Shown: positions 9,317 through 18,171 of the stretch, piece after piece
How positions within the stretch are numbered: the stretch's first letter is position 1
Layout of the letters: every line of letters starts with the position of its first letter
Source: Antrihabitans stalagmiti
GTDB taxonomy: Bacteria; Actinomycetota; Actinomycetes; Mycobacteriales; Mycobacteriaceae
Direction of reading: 5' to 3'
DNA length: 64,000 bases
NCBI RefSeq assembly: GCF_016482825.1
Contig: NZ_JAEMNV010000006.1
Location: forward strand, 62,001-126,000
Made by a program: the position numbers and the translations under genes
The notes under the pieces: generated by a model
Databases searched by the model: none
The model's input: the letters and a program-made list of their open reading frames with translations, nothing else
What the model was told of the DNA's origin: nothing

Positions 9317-9349
9317 GCCCCGTATGCCGCTCGGCACGCGGGGCTCTTT
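9317..9349 (+). terminator. Intrinsic terminator after the DUF3117 gene
   Basis: A 12-bp GC-rich stem (9317-9328 with 9333-9344; one mismatch and one G-U pair) closes a 4-base loop and is followed by TCTTT. It sits 18 bases after the DUF3117 stop and 22 bases before the methyltransferase start. Confidence 0.7.
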
Positions 9350-9371
9350 GATGTATGACAGGTCGGCCTGA

Positions 9372-10220
9372 ATGTTGGCCGATGCGCTGGATCTGCTCGT
9401 GTGTCCCGCGTGCGGATCGGATCTGGACCTCGAAGAGCGAACGGTTCTCTGTCAACGAGGCCATAGTTTCGACGTTGCGCGGCAGGGCTACGTAAGCCTT
9501 CTTGCCGGCGCAGCGACGAAGCTGACGGGCGATTCCGCCGACATGATCACCGCACGCGGGGAATTTCTCGATGCCGGCCATTTCGATCCGATCGCCACGG
9601 CTGTCGCTGCCGCAGTCGGCGACTCGGCAGACCTGCGCATCCTCGAGATCGGGGCAGGCACCGGGCACTACCTTTCGCGAGCCGTCGACGTGGCCGAGGA
9701 CGCCATCGGGCTCGGCGTCGACATCTCGAAAGCCGCGGCACGGCGAACGGCTCGCGCCCACCCGCGAGTGGCGTCGATCGTTGCCGACGCGTGGCAGAAC
9801 CTTCCCGTTCGCACCGGCTCGTGCACACACGCGCTGTCGATCTTCTCGCCACGCAACCCCGACGAGATCCGTCGCATCCTGTGCGCCGATGGTTCGTTCG
9901 TCGTCGTCACGCCGACCCAGCGTCACCTGGGCGAACTCATCGAACCACTCGGCATGGTTCGGGTCGACGACGACAAGACGCGGCGGCTCGGCGAGTCGAT
10001 GGCAGGCCGGTTCGACCGCGTCGACAGGCACGCCGTGGACTTCACGATGGAACTCGACGGGTCCGCGATTGCGGCGGTCGTCGGGATGGGTCCGACGGCT
10101 CGGCATCTCAGTGCCGAACAACGGTCCGAGCGGATCGCGACACTTCCGATGCCGACGACGGTCACCGCGTCGGTCGTCGTCGCTACCTACCGGCCGCGCG
10201 TGGCGATGACGTCGGCGTAG
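9372..10220 (+). CDS. 23S rRNA (guanine-N1)-methyltransferase, RlmA/TlrB family
   Basis: The 282-residue protein begins with a zinc-finger of the RlmA type (CPAC near residue 12, then C and GH near residues 29-32). The SAM-binding core LEIGAGTGHYL follows at about 95. RlmA methylates G745 or G748 in 23S rRNA helix 35; the TlrB branch confers tylosin resistance. The sequence alone does not tell which base is targeted or whether resistance follows. The gene overlaps the end of glgA tail to tail by 34 bases. Confidence 0.85.
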   Translation: MLADALDLLVCPACGSDLDLEERTVLCQRGHSFDVARQGYVSLLAGAATKLTGDSADMITARGEFLDAGHFDPIATAVAAAVGDSADLRILEIGAGTGHYLSRAVDVAEDAIGLGVDISKAAARRTARAHPRVASIVADAWQNLPVRTGSCTHALSIFSPRNPDEIRRILCADGSFVVVTPTQRHLGELIEPLGMVRVDDDKTRRLGESMAGRFDRVDRHAVDFTMELDGSAIAAVVGMGPTARHLSAEQRSERIATLPMPTTVTASVVVATYRPRVAMTSA

Positions 10221-11395
10221 ACGGCCAACGTCTGTCGTGCGATCGCAGGCCAGGAGAACTCGGTCATCGCTCGTTCCCTGCCCGCTCGACCCATCTCGGC
10301 AGCCTTCGCTGGGTCTCCCGCGACAGCGTTGACCGCCTCGGCGAGATGTTTCTCGAACGCCCGCGGCTCGTAGGTGTTGTAGTGCACGAGCACGCCGGTT
10401 CTGCCGTCGTCGACGACCTCCGGAATGCCACCGACGTCGGAGGCGACAACGGCGGTCTCGCATGCCATCGCCTCGAGGTTCACGATGCCCAACGGCTCGT
10501 AGACCGACGGACAGACGAAGACGGTCGCCGCCGAGAGGATCTCGCGAATCTGTTCGGTCGGGAGCATCTCGCGAACCCAGAAGACGTTGCTGCGGGTCTT
10601 CCTTAGCTCTGCGACCGCACGTTCGACCTCGGCTTCGATCTCAGGTGTGTCGGGCGCACCCGCGCAGAGAACGAGCTGGATGTCCGGGTCGAAGTCGGCC
10701 GCTGCAGCGAGCAGATGCCCGACCCCCTTCTGCCGGGTGATCCGGCCGACGAACGCGACGATCGGTTCGTCGGTGCGCACGCCACGCTCGGCCAACACCG
10801 ACGTCGCTGGGTCCTGCGCTGGGCCAGGATGCCAGACCTCGGTGTCGATGCCGTTGTGCACAACGTGGACCCGTGCGGGATCGACGGCGGGGTAGGCGTC
10901 GAGCACGTCGAGTCGCATACCTTCGCTGACCGCGATCACGGCGTCGGCGTTTTCGACGGCGTTGCGTTCCGACCACGACGAGATGCGATAGCCGCCGCCG
11001 AGCTGCTCGGCCTTCCACGGTCGGCGCGGTTCGAGCGAGTGCGCGGTGAGCACGTGCGGCACGCCGTACAGCGCGCCTGCGAGATGACCCGCCAGGCCCG
11101 CATACCAGGTGTGCGAATGGACGACGTCGACGTCTGCGGCCGCATTGGCCATCCGCAGCTGGGTGGAAAGCATGACCATCGCCGGGTTCGCGTCGGCGAG
11201 CGCGGGATCGGGTTCGTGGACGGTCGCGTTCTCCCGTGGGACACCCATGCAATGGACGTCGACGGTGCACAGCTCCGCGAGGTTCGCCGTCAGTTCGGTG
11301 ACGTGAACACCCGCTCCGCCGTACACCTCGGGTGGATACTCCCGCGTCATCATTGCCACCCGAATAGGAACGTTGGGGGCCGCCGGTGTGCTCAC
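10187..11395 (-). CDS. glgA: Alpha-maltose-1-phosphate synthase / glycogen synthase (GlgM/GlgA)
   Basis: This GT4 glycosyltransferase uses ADP-glucose. In mycobacteria the homologue (Rv1212c, GlgM) makes maltose 1-phosphate for the GlgE glucan pathway. The 402-residue protein has the N-terminal MMTREYPPEVYGGAGVHV motif that binds ADP-glucose, the central VGRITRQKG phosphate-binding motif and the catalytic E-x7-E (PSVYEPLGIVNLEA). The frame is open up to 11554, but the GTG at 11395 gives the family N-terminus and clears the divergent glgC promoter. It is divergent from glgC, its supplier of ADP-glucose. Confidence 0.93.
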   Translation of the reverse strand: MSTPAAPNVPIRVAMMTREYPPEVYGGAGVHVTELTANLAELCTVDVHCMGVPRENATVHEPDPALADANPAMVMLSTQLRMANAAADVDVVHSHTWYAGLAGHLAGALYGVPHVLTAHSLEPRRPWKAEQLGGGYRISSWSERNAVENADAVIAVSEGMRLDVLDAYPAVDPARVHVVHNGIDTEVWHPGPAQDPATSVLAERGVRTDEPIVAFVGRITRQKGVGHLLAAAADFDPDIQLVLCAGAPDTPEIEAEVERAVAELRKTRSNVFWVREMLPTEQIREILSAATVFVCPSVYEPLGIVNLEAMACETAVVASDVGGIPEVVDDGRTGVLVHYNTYEPRAFEKHLAEAVNAVAGDPAKAAEMGRAGRERAMTEFSWPAIARQTLAVYADVIATRGR

Positions 11396-11501
11396 GTTCC
11401 CAACGTATCCGCTCGGCTGCTCGGTGGCGAGAGCGGCCCGAAAGTAGGTTTTGGGAAGGGCACGGTAGCGGTGGAGTCTGTCGACGGATAGGTTTGCAGA
11501 T

Positions 11502-12716
11502 GTGAGGAGCCAGCCGCATGTGCTCGGTATCGTGCTAGCCGGCGGTGTCGGCAAACGCCTATACCCGCTGACCGCAGACAGAGCTAAGCCAGCCGTGCCT
11601 TTCGGCGGTGCTTATCGTCTGATCGACTTCGTTCTCAGCAACCTCGTGAACGCGGGGTACCTGCGCATCTGCGTTCTCACGCAGTACAAGTCGCACTCGC
11701 TGGACCGCCACATATCGCAGACCTGGCGACTGTCCGGGTTCGCGGGCGAGTACATCACTCCGGTTCCGGCGCAGCAGCGTCTCGGGCCGCGGTGGTACAC
11801 GGGTAGCGCCGATGCGATCCTGCAGTCGATGAACCTGATCTACGACGAGGATCCCGAGTACATCGTCGTCTTCGGTGCCGACCACGTGTATCGCATGGAC
11901 CCCGAGCAGATGGTGCAGCAGCACATCGAGTCCGGCGCGGGCGTCACCGTTGCCGGTATTCGGGTCCCGCGCAGCGAGGCGACGGCCTTCGGCTGCATCG
12001 ACGCCGACGAGAAGGGGAAGATCACTCAGTTCCTCGAAAAGCCTGCGCATCCGCCGGGAACGCCCGACGACCCGAATGCGACGTTCGCGTCGATGGGCAA
12101 CTACGTCTTCACCACGAAGGTGCTCGTCGACACGATCAAGGCCGATTCGGAGAACTCCGACTCCGATCACGACATGGGTGGCGACATCATTCCCGCTCTC
12201 GTGTCCGCTGGCGAAGCGAATGTCTACGACTTCAAGGACAACGTGGTGCCCGGTGCGACCGACCGTGATCGCGGTTACTGGCGCGATGTCGGAACCATCG
12301 ACGCGTTCTACGACGCCCACATGGACCTCGTGTCCGTGCACCCTGTGTTCAACCTCTACAACCGGCGCTGGCCGATCCGAGGTCTGTCGGAGAATCTGCC
12401 GCCCGCGAAGTTCGTCCAGGGTGGTCTCGCGCAGGAGTCGATCGTCGGTGCGGGCTGCATCCTGTCCGCGGCGACGGTCCGCAATTCGGTGATCAGCAGC
12501 AACGTGATGATCGATTCCGGTGCCACAGTCGAGGGCAGCGTCGTGATGCCGGGCTGCCGAATCGGCAAGGGCGCGGTCGTGCGGCACGCGATCCTGGACA
12601 AGAACGTCGTCGTCGGTGACGGTGAAGTGATCGGTGTCGATCCGGACCGCGACCGTGATCGTTTCGCGGTCAGCAACGGTGGGGTCGTCACCGTCGGCAA
12701 GGGAATTTGGATCTAG
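11502..12716 (+). CDS. glgC: Glucose-1-phosphate adenylyltransferase
   Basis: GlgC makes ADP-glucose from ATP and glucose 1-phosphate, the committed step of alpha-glucan synthesis. The 404-residue protein has the nucleotide loop [13 protein letters not shown] (Val replaces the more usual Glu at one position), the [10 protein letters not shown] metal motif, the glucose-1-P segment IEKP-like [12 protein letters not shown] and a C-terminal left-handed beta-helix with hexapeptide repeats. The start is the GTG at 11502. The gene is followed directly by a long palindromic repeat that probably also terminates transcription. Confidence 0.95.
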   Translation: MRSQPHVLGIVLAGGVGKRLYPLTADRAKPAVPFGGAYRLIDFVLSNLVNAGYLRICVLTQYKSHSLDRHISQTWRLSGFAGEYITPVPAQQRLGPRWYTGSADAILQSMNLIYDEDPEYIVVFGADHVYRMDPEQMVQQHIESGAGVTVAGIRVPRSEATAFGCIDADEKGKITQFLEKPAHPPGTPDDPNATFASMGNYVFTTKVLVDTIKADSENSDSDHDMGGDIIPALVSAGEANVYDFKDNVVPGATDRDRGYWRDVGTIDAFYDAHMDLVSVHPVFNLYNRRWPIRGLSENLPPAKFVQGGLAQESIVGAGCILSAATVRNSVISSNVMIDSGATVEGSVVMPGCRIGKGAVVRHAILDKNVVVGDGEVIGVDPDRDRDRFAVSNGGVVTVGKGIWI

Positions 12717-12728
12717 GCGGCTACGCCG

Positions 12729-12774
12729 CTCGTGAGTCCTTTTGGAGGGTCCGCCCTCCGAAAGGACTCACGAG
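12729..12774. repeat. Palindromic interspersed repeat, copy 1 (between glgC and the ABC permease)
   Basis: Two 21-base arms (12729-12749 and 12754-12774) pair with one G-U step around a 4-base loop; the outer arms begin CTCGTGAGTCC and end GGACTCACGAG. Imperfect GC-rich flanks (ctacgcc / gcgtagcg) extend the symmetry. The same element recurs at 31947-31992 and 48942-48987. It lies between convergent genes and may act as a two-way terminator. Confidence 0.9.
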
Positions 12775-12786
12775 GCGCGTAGCGCC

Positions 12787-14427
12787 CTAGGTCAAATCGC
12801 GGCGCCGTAAGGCGACCAGACCTGCCGTAAGCAGCGCCGCTGTGAGTAGCAGCAGCCAGACGATCGGCGCCGCGACGAACTCACCGCCAGGCAGTTTCGG
12901 TAGGTGACTGTAGGGCTCCAGATCTCGCACCGGCTGCGGGAAGTTCGCGATCGAACCGACGATGAAGATCAGCACGAACGTCACGAGGACACCCCACGCG
13001 AGGGACGTGAACCGGGGGAGCAGACCGAAGAGCGCGACGGTCACCCCCGCGCACAGCCAGATCGCGGGCAACTGGACCAGTGCTCCTGCGAGGACGCCGG
13101 GCAGGGTGCCACCGATATCGCCGGTGGCCGAGCCGTAGGTCAGTCCTACCGCCAGCCCCGCGACGAGCATCGCAATCGCGGGACCGAGGAGTGCGAACAG
13201 CACATGACTTGCTGCCCAACGGGTCCGGCCGACCGCACCGGCGAGGACCGATTCGAGACGCTGTGCTGCCTCTTCGCCATGCATCCGAAGCGCGGCCGAG
13301 ATCGCGAACGCGGAACCCGCGATGCCGAGGAACGTCAGGCCGAAGCCGATGAACGATTCTTCCAGCGACTTCGGACCGCCTGCGCGTTCGATGATGTCGA
13401 CTATGGCCTGGCTGTCCCCGATCTGTCCGCCGATTCCTTTGGCGGCACTGCCGATCAGCAGACCGTAGAGGCCGAGTCCGACCGTCCACGCAACGACGGT
13501 GCCACGGTGCATCCGCCACGCCAGTCCGAGGGTGCCGGCAAGTGCGGCAGTCGCCGCAGGTGGACCGGGACGTTCGGCGATGAGTCCCGCGCCTCTGTCG
13601 CGTTGCCGCAGGAGTGCGAAGGCGATGCCGACGAGGACGACCGTTGTCGTCAAGTGCAGCAACAGGACCCACCAGCGCTCGCCGGCGTACGGGCGCAACT
13701 GCAGCGACCAGCCCTGTGGCGAGAACCAACTCGCGGCACCCGACCCGGCATCGCCGACGGCACGGATCGCAAACGACGCAGCCAGTACGGAGAGCGCAAC
13801 CCCGCGTGCGACCCGAGCGCCTGTACTGACCTGTGCGGCAATCGCAGCGACACCCGCGAAGACGATTCCCGAGCCGGCGAGTGCCGCACCGAAACCGACC
13901 GAGCCGCCGACGGGTAGCCCGCCGCCGATCAGCGCGGCGGCACTCATGACTCCGGTCAGACCTGCTGCGCCGATCGCAAGGAGCAACGCTGCCGTCAGGC
14001 CGGAATACCTGCCGACGGAGGCGGATTCGACGAGCTCGGCCCGACCGCTCTCCTCTTCGCCCCTGGTATGTCTGATGACCGTGAGGATGACAGCCAACGC
14101 GATGATCGTGTACAGAGCGCCGGCCTTCCAGATCGTGACGGCGCCGGGACTTGCGTTGAAAATCGGTCCGTACATGGCGATCTGGGCTGGACTTGCTGCC
14201 GTCGTCGTAGCGAAGGCGATGCGGTCCGCTGCCGTCGGGTAGACGCTTTCGATGCTGCCGACGTAGGTGATCGGCAGCAGCAACCCGAGTGCTGCCGTCC
14301 ACAGCGGTAGCACGATGCGATCGCGCCGCGCGAAAAGGCGAAGCTGGTAGAGGGTACCCGCGAAATCGTTGGACAGCGCTGAACGATGTTCGTGGTCAGC
14401 ACTTCTCGGCACAGTTGCGGTACTCAT
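12787..14427 (-). CDS. ABC-2 type exporter permease (large, two-half)
   Basis: The 546-residue protein has about 12 hydrophobic segments arranged as two halves, as in the antibiotic (tetronasin-type) exporter permeases; M. tuberculosis Rv1217c (548 residues) is the positional equivalent. The chosen ATG at 14427 overlaps the ATPase stop (ATGA, 14424-14427). The frame runs further upstream, but that part only shadows the ATPase. It is expected to pair with the ATPase 14424-15356 in a drug or lipid efflux pump controlled by the adjacent TetR. Confidence 0.88.
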   Translation of the reverse strand: MSTATVPRSADHEHRSALSNDFAGTLYQLRLFARRDRIVLPLWTAALGLLLPITYVGSIESVYPTAADRIAFATTTAASPAQIAMYGPIFNASPGAVTIWKAGALYTIIALAVILTVIRHTRGEEESGRAELVESASVGRYSGLTAALLLAIGAAGLTGVMSAAALIGGGLPVGGSVGFGAALAGSGIVFAGVAAIAAQVSTGARVARGVALSVLAASFAIRAVGDAGSGAASWFSPQGWSLQLRPYAGERWWVLLLHLTTTVVLVGIAFALLRQRDRGAGLIAERPGPPAATAALAGTLGLAWRMHRGTVVAWTVGLGLYGLLIGSAAKGIGGQIGDSQAIVDIIERAGGPKSLEESFIGFGLTFLGIAGSAFAISAALRMHGEEAAQRLESVLAGAVGRTRWAASHVLFALLGPAIAMLVAGLAVGLTYGSATGDIGGTLPGVLAGALVQLPAIWLCAGVTVALFGLLPRFTSLAWGVLVTFVLIFIVGSIANFPQPVRDLEPYSHLPKLPGGEFVAAPIVWLLLLTAALLTAGLVALRRRDLT

Positions 14428-15356
14428 GCGCCGACCTTCTCCGTTGTGCGTGCAACGTTTCCCGCACCGCCGTCGGTCTCGTAGTGCCGCAGGAACAGCT
14501 CCTCCAGTGTGGGTGGCGCGCTGACGAGGGTCCGTACTCCGATGTCGCCGAGCACTCGGATCAGTTCGCCGAGATGACTGCTGTCCACCTGGCACTGCAC
14601 TGTGTTGCCGTCGATCGTGATGTCTTCGACGCCGGGTATCCGGCTCAGATCGCCTGGGTCGCCGAGCAATTCGGCTGTGATGGAGGTCCGGCTGAGGTGC
14701 CGCATCGATGCCAGTGTCCCGCTCTCGACGGTTTTTCCTGCCCTGATGATGGTGACTCGCTCGCAGAGTGCGTCGACTTCGGAAAGGATGTGGCTGGAGA
14801 GCAGTACCGTCGCGCCGCGCTCGCGGGCTTCGGCAACGCATTCGCGAAAGACCTGTTCCATCAACGGATCCAGACCCGACGTAGGCTCGTCGAGCAGTAA
14901 CAGACTGGCGTTGGAAGAGAACGCGGACACGAGCGCGACCTTCTGTCGATTGCCCTTGGAGTAGGTGCGTGCCTTCTTGCGTGGATCGAAGTCGTATCGC
15001 TCGATCAACTCGGACCGACGGGCGGCGTCGATTCCGCCGCGCATACGAGCGAGCAGGTCGATGGTCTCGCCGCCGGTGAGGTTCGGCCACAGCGTGACAT
15101 CGCCTGGTACGTAAGCAATGTCGCGATGCAGCTCGACGGCGTCGCGCCACGGATCCTTGCCGAAAAGGCGGACGTTGCCCGACGTGGCCCGCAGAATTCC
15201 GAGTAGTACCCGAATGGTCGTCGACTTCCCCGACCCGTTCGGTCCGAGGAACCCGTGTACTTCGCCCTGTGCGACTTCGAGATTCAAGCCATCCAACGCG
15301 TGGACGTGACCGAAATGCTTGTGCAGGCCGTCGACGGTGATGATTGCGCTGGTCAT
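14424..15356 (-). CDS. ABC exporter ATP-binding protein (DrrA-like)
   Basis: The 310-residue ATPase has Walker A (GPNGSGKST), signature [13 protein letters not shown], Walker B ([13 protein letters not shown]) and the switch His (SSHIL). The signature begins with S-K-G rather than LSGG, common in DrrA-type exporters. A roughly 90-residue C-terminal domain follows. M. tuberculosis Rv1218c, in the same place, exports several drug classes. It overlaps both the permease gene and the TetR gene by four bases, so the three form one operon. Confidence 0.92.
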   Translation of the reverse strand: MTSAIITVDGLHKHFGHVHALDGLNLEVAQGEVHGFLGPNGSGKSTTIRVLLGILRATSGNVRLFGKDPWRDAVELHRDIAYVPGDVTLWPNLTGGETIDLLARMRGGIDAARRSELIERYDFDPRKKARTYSKGNRQKVALVSAFSSNASLLLLDEPTSGLDPLMEQVFRECVAEARERGATVLLSSHILSEVDALCERVTIIRAGKTVESGTLASMRHLSRTSITAELLGDPGDLSRIPGVEDITIDGNTVQCQVDSSHLGELIRVLGDIGVRTLVSAPPTLEELFLRHYETDGGAGNVARTTEKVGA

Positions 15357-16018
15357 GCTGACTCCTGATTCGATGTGGTTGAACGTGATTCGACGAGTGC
15401 GTCGAGCAGAGACGAGTCGGTGAGCAGGCCCTCGGTGAAGATCTCGAGCGCGGGCATGGTCGTCAGCTCCGAGTACTCGCGCAGCGCTGCGCCGAAATCG
15501 ACGGTGACGTCGGTTTCGAATTTCATCTGGAAGAAGATCATCAGCCCGCCGAGGCCTTGGAGCGTGAAGTAGCGGGCCCTCGCGGCCGGGTCGCGGCTCG
15601 GCCGCAGGGTGCCCGCAGCGACACCGGCAGCAAGATAGTCGGCGGTGTTGTCGACGAAATGCTCGAAAAGCGATTCGGCCAACCGGCCGCCGGCCGAGAA
15701 GCTGCGAACTATGTAGGCGATGAGCGGTGCGTAGGCCTCGATTGCAGCTAGTTTCTCGAGCATCACAGCACCGCTCGGAGCCGTGAGGAATCCGGCCTTG
15801 TCGTCGCGGATGACCTCGAGAACGTGGTTGTCGCAGGCCTCTCTGAGTCCGTCCTTCGAACCGAAGTGGTGGTTGACGAGCCCAGGGGAGATACCTGCCG
15901 CGGTCGCTATTGCTCGAACGCCGGTTCCGAAACCCTGTTCGCCGAATACCACGATCGCCGCGTCACGAATTCGGGCGCGGGTGGTCAGGTCTCGATCGGA
16001 CGGCGAGCTTGAACGCAT
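15353..16018 (-). CDS. TetR-family regulator of the adjacent ABC exporter
   Basis: The 221-residue protein has an N-terminal HTH ([21 protein letters not shown] ... [17 protein letters not shown] is split over two helices) and a TetR C-terminal ligand domain. It resembles Rv1219c, which controls the Rv1218c-Rv1217c pump. The ATG at 16018 gives the family N-terminus; an upstream in-frame GTG at 16036 would add six residues. The start codon sits inside a palindrome (16009-16024), consistent with auto-repression. Its stop overlaps the ATPase start, so repressor and pump are one operon. Confidence 0.88.
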   Translation of the reverse strand: MRSSSPSDRDLTTRARIRDAAIVVFGEQGFGTGVRAIATAAGISPGLVNHHFGSKDGLREACDNHVLEVIRDDKAGFLTAPSGAVMLEKLAAIEAYAPLIAYIVRSFSAGGRLAESLFEHFVDNTADYLAAGVAAGTLRPSRDPAARARYFTLQGLGGLMIFFQMKFETDVTVDFGAALREYSELTTMPALEIFTEGLLTDSSLLDALVESRSTTSNQESA

Positions 16019-16044
16019 GTTCAACAGTTTAAACACTTGTTCAA
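16009..16044. promoter_or_regulatory. Probable TetR operator over the regulator start
   Basis: TTGAAC and GTTCAA form a 16-bp palindrome at 16009-16024, centred on the start codon of the TetR gene. A further GTTCAA half-site lies at 16039-16044, 20 bases (two helical turns) away, with the 8-bp palindrome GTTTAAAC (16027-16034) between them. This is seen directly; its use by this TetR is inferred. Confidence 0.55.
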
Positions 16045-16091
16045 TCGTCTGGCAACAGCCAATCGCGAAGCGAGCGTTCGTGTGGTGAGGG

Positions 16092-16724
16092 CTAGCCCCG
16101 AGAAGCGCAGAGCAACCCGTCGCCGACCGGTATCAGCACCTTGGTCAGCCGCCCGTCTTCGGCGATGGCACGTGCGGCAGCGCGCACGGCGACGGTCGCG
16201 GCATCACGCTGCGTCGAATCCGCAACCCGACCGCTGAGCAGGGCGTTGTGGAACACTATCAAACCGCCAGGGCGCAGCAGACGTACTCCCTGCTCCACAT
16301 AGAGCGGGTGATCGACCGGCGTCGTATCGACGAACACCAGGTCGTAACCGGCGTCCGCGAGCCGCGGCAGCACGTCGAGGGCGCGGCCGTTGATGAGCCG
16401 AGTTCGTGACCCCGCGATACCGGCCGATCGGAAAGCGTCTTTCGCGGCGCGCTGATGCTCCGGTTCGCTGTCGATAGTGGTCAGTGTGCCGTCGTCGCGC
16501 ATGCCGTCGAGCAGCCACAGACCACTGATTCCGGCACCGGTGCCGACCTCGACGACCGTCTTCGCGTCGAGCAGTTGAGCGAACATACTCAGCAGCGCAC
16601 CGACCGATGGGGGAACCGGCGCCGCACCCAGATCGACGGCGCGCTCCCGCGCAGCCACCAGAATCTCGTCCTCGACGACCGATTCCTCGACGTAGTTCAA
16701 CGTTCGTTGCGCATTCGTTTCCAC
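16092..16724 (-). CDS. O-methyltransferase (family 3, Rv1220c-like)
   Basis: The 210-residue protein is a SAM-dependent class I methyltransferase of the catechol O-methyltransferase-like family. It has the SAM loop [16 protein letters not shown], the acidic residue motif [12 protein letters not shown] and the metal-binding VFVDTTP region, where the usual DA/DADK pattern is altered. The substrate is unknown. It is divergent from sigE, and the 298-base gap between them holds the sigE regulatory region. Confidence 0.85.
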   Translation of the reverse strand: METNAQRTLNYVEESVVEDEILVAARERAVDLGAAPVPPSVGALLSMFAQLLDAKTVVEVGTGAGISGLWLLDGMRDDGTLTTIDSEPEHQRAAKDAFRSAGIAGSRTRLINGRALDVLPRLADAGYDLVFVDTTPVDHPLYVEQGVRLLRPGGLIVFHNALLSGRVADSTQRDAATVAVRAAARAIAEDGRLTKVLIPVGDGLLCASRG

Positions 16725-16790
16725 GAACCGAGGTTATAGCTGCCGTGTGCCCGGGTCGTCGAGGCGCGACCACAGCGGACACGGAAGATT

Positions 16791-16809
16791 TCTCAGGCAT
16801 CCCTCAGGC
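16791..16809 (+). promoter_or_regulatory. MprA-box-like direct repeat upstream of sigE
   Basis: TCTCAGGC and CCTCAGGC are 8-base direct repeats separated by three bases (19 bp in all), so they lie one helical turn apart. This is the architecture described for MprA boxes in M. tuberculosis, where MprA activates sigE. The site is about 215 bases upstream of the sigE GTG. Binding is inferred from pattern only. Confidence 0.5.
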
Positions 16810-16918
16810 GATTCTCACCTCTGGCATATCGGGGCAGGAGAGAGTTATGGCACGCAAGACCATCCGACCGTGGATGCCGAACTTGCCGAACACGTGAACG
16901 AAACTCGACGATCCGGTG

Positions 16919-16944
16919 GGAACAAAGCCCGATACCGACGAGTT
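16919..16944 (+). promoter_or_regulatory. sigE: Candidate ECF-sigma promoter for sigE
   Basis: GGAAC at 16919-16923 and GTT at 16942-16944, 18 bases apart, fit the GGAAC/GTT pattern used by mycobacterial SigH and SigE. It lies 78 bases upstream of the chosen GTG. Stress or self-activation of the operon is inferred. Confidence 0.45.
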
Positions 16945-17022
16945 GAAGTTCGTAAATGGGGTTCGGTGTAAACCGTTTCGACGCCCCGCGGTCCTGAGCA
17001 GGAGGTTTCACCCATCCACACG

Positions 17023-17757
17023 GTGAGTGCGGCACGCGACTATTCCAACCTCCCGGGCGATCCCCGGGCGGGAGTGGTCGGCGGCGAGCTCGACAACACA
17101 GCCGCTGGCAACATTTCGACCACCGAAACCTCTACCGACACCACCACTGAGTCCGACGCGACGTTCGAACTGAGCGGCACCGCGGCTTTCGACGCAACGG
17201 GTGAGCAGTCGACCATGCCGTCGTGGGACGAACTCGTCCGTGAGCACGCCGACCGCGTCTATCGGCTTGCATACCGACTTTCCGGCGATGCGCAGGATGC
17301 CGAAGACCTGACCCAGGACACCTTCATCAGAGTGTTCCGCTCGCTGTCCAACTACCAGCCGGGCACGTTCGAAGGCTGGTTGCATCGCATCACGACCAAC
17401 CTCTTCCTCGACATGGTCCGCCGCCGCAACCGGATTCGGATGGAGGCGCTTCCCGACGACTACGATCGCGTTCCCGCCGAAGGCCCTGGGCCCGAGCAGG
17501 CCTACCACGATTCGCGTCTCGACCCCGATCTACAGTCTGCCCTCGACTCGTTGGCGCCGGAATTTCGCGCCGCGGTTGTGCTGTGTGACATCGAAGGCCT
17601 GTCCTACGAGGAGATCGGTGCCACACTGGGAGTGAAGCTGGGTACCGTCCGCAGCCGCATCCACCGCGGTCGGCAGGCATTGCGGGAGCACCTGGCGAAG
17701 AACGCCAAGAACGCAGAGCACGACGCGGACGACAAGGTCGAACACGCACTCCGATGA
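17023..17757 (+). CDS. sigE: ECF RNA polymerase sigma factor SigE
   Basis: This 244-residue ECF sigma factor has an N-terminal Thr-rich extension of about 65 residues. Region 2 ([19 protein letters not shown] ... [15 protein letters not shown]) and region 4 ([24 protein letters not shown]) follow and are near identical to M. tuberculosis Rv1221. SigE drives the cell-envelope, heat and detergent stress response. The GTG at 17023 has GGAGG at 17001-17005, rather far upstream at 17 bases, so another start is possible; mycobacterial sigE uses several. It overlaps rseA by ATGA and heads the operon sigE-rseA-htrA-tatB. Confidence 0.95.
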   Translation: MSAARDYSNLPGDPRAGVVGGELDNTAAGNISTTETSTDTTTESDATFELSGTAAFDATGEQSTMPSWDELVREHADRVYRLAYRLSGDAQDAEDLTQDTFIRVFRSLSNYQPGTFEGWLHRITTNLFLDMVRRRNRIRMEALPDDYDRVPAEGPGPEQAYHDSRLDPDLQSALDSLAPEFRAAVVLCDIEGLSYEEIGATLGVKLGTVRSRIHRGRQALREHLAKNAKNAEHDADDKVEHALR

Positions 17758-18161
17758 CTCGGTCGGTGACGAAGTTCGGCGACGACCGGGAGGACCTGAT
17801 GACGGCATTGAGCGGGAGTGGGAGTTCGTCCTCTGAGGACGGCAAACTTCCCCCGGTACGCCGTTTCTCCTCGACCGAACATCTGGCAAGCGAGGCCATA
17901 GCCGCCTACGTCGACGGTGAACTTCGGATGAACGCCTATCTTCGTGCTGCGCAGCATGTTGGCATCTGTACCGAATGTGCTGCCGAAGTCGAGGCTCAGC
18001 AGCAGGCACGCGGTGCGTTGCGGCGGTCCGCGCACGTGTCGATACCTGCGACGCTGCTCGGAGCGCTCAGTCAGATACCTACCGGCGAATTTCCTGGTTG
18101 TGGACGCGATTACCCGGCGTCGCACGAGAGCAAGCGGTGGTCCCTGCGTTGGCGCAAGTAG
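17754..18161 (+). CDS. rseA: Zinc-containing anti-sigma factor RseA
   Basis: RseA binds and inactivates SigE. The 135-residue soluble protein has the ZAS motif His68-x3-Cys72-x2-Cys75 (HVGICTEC), preceded by the SigE-binding helix [13 protein letters not shown]. No transmembrane helix is present. In M. tuberculosis the protein is released by redox change of this motif and by phosphorylation followed by ClpC1P2 degradation; that mechanism is family knowledge. It is translationally coupled to sigE, which keeps the pair in balance, and htrA starts 10 bases after it. Confidence 0.92.
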   Translation: MTRSVTKFGDDREDLMTALSGSGSSSSEDGKLPPVRRFSSTEHLASEAIAAYVDGELRMNAYLRAAQHVGICTECAAEVEAQQQARGALRRSAHVSIPATLLGALSQIPTGEFPGCGRDYPASHESKRWSLRWRK

Positions 18162-18171
18162 AGTTTGCCGA

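Noticed and set aside
12787-15150. 787-codon reading of the ABC permease starting inside the ATPase gene
   Set aside because: The extra N-terminal 241 codons are a frame-shifted shadow of the ATPase; the ATGA-coupled ATG at 14427 gives a normal permease.
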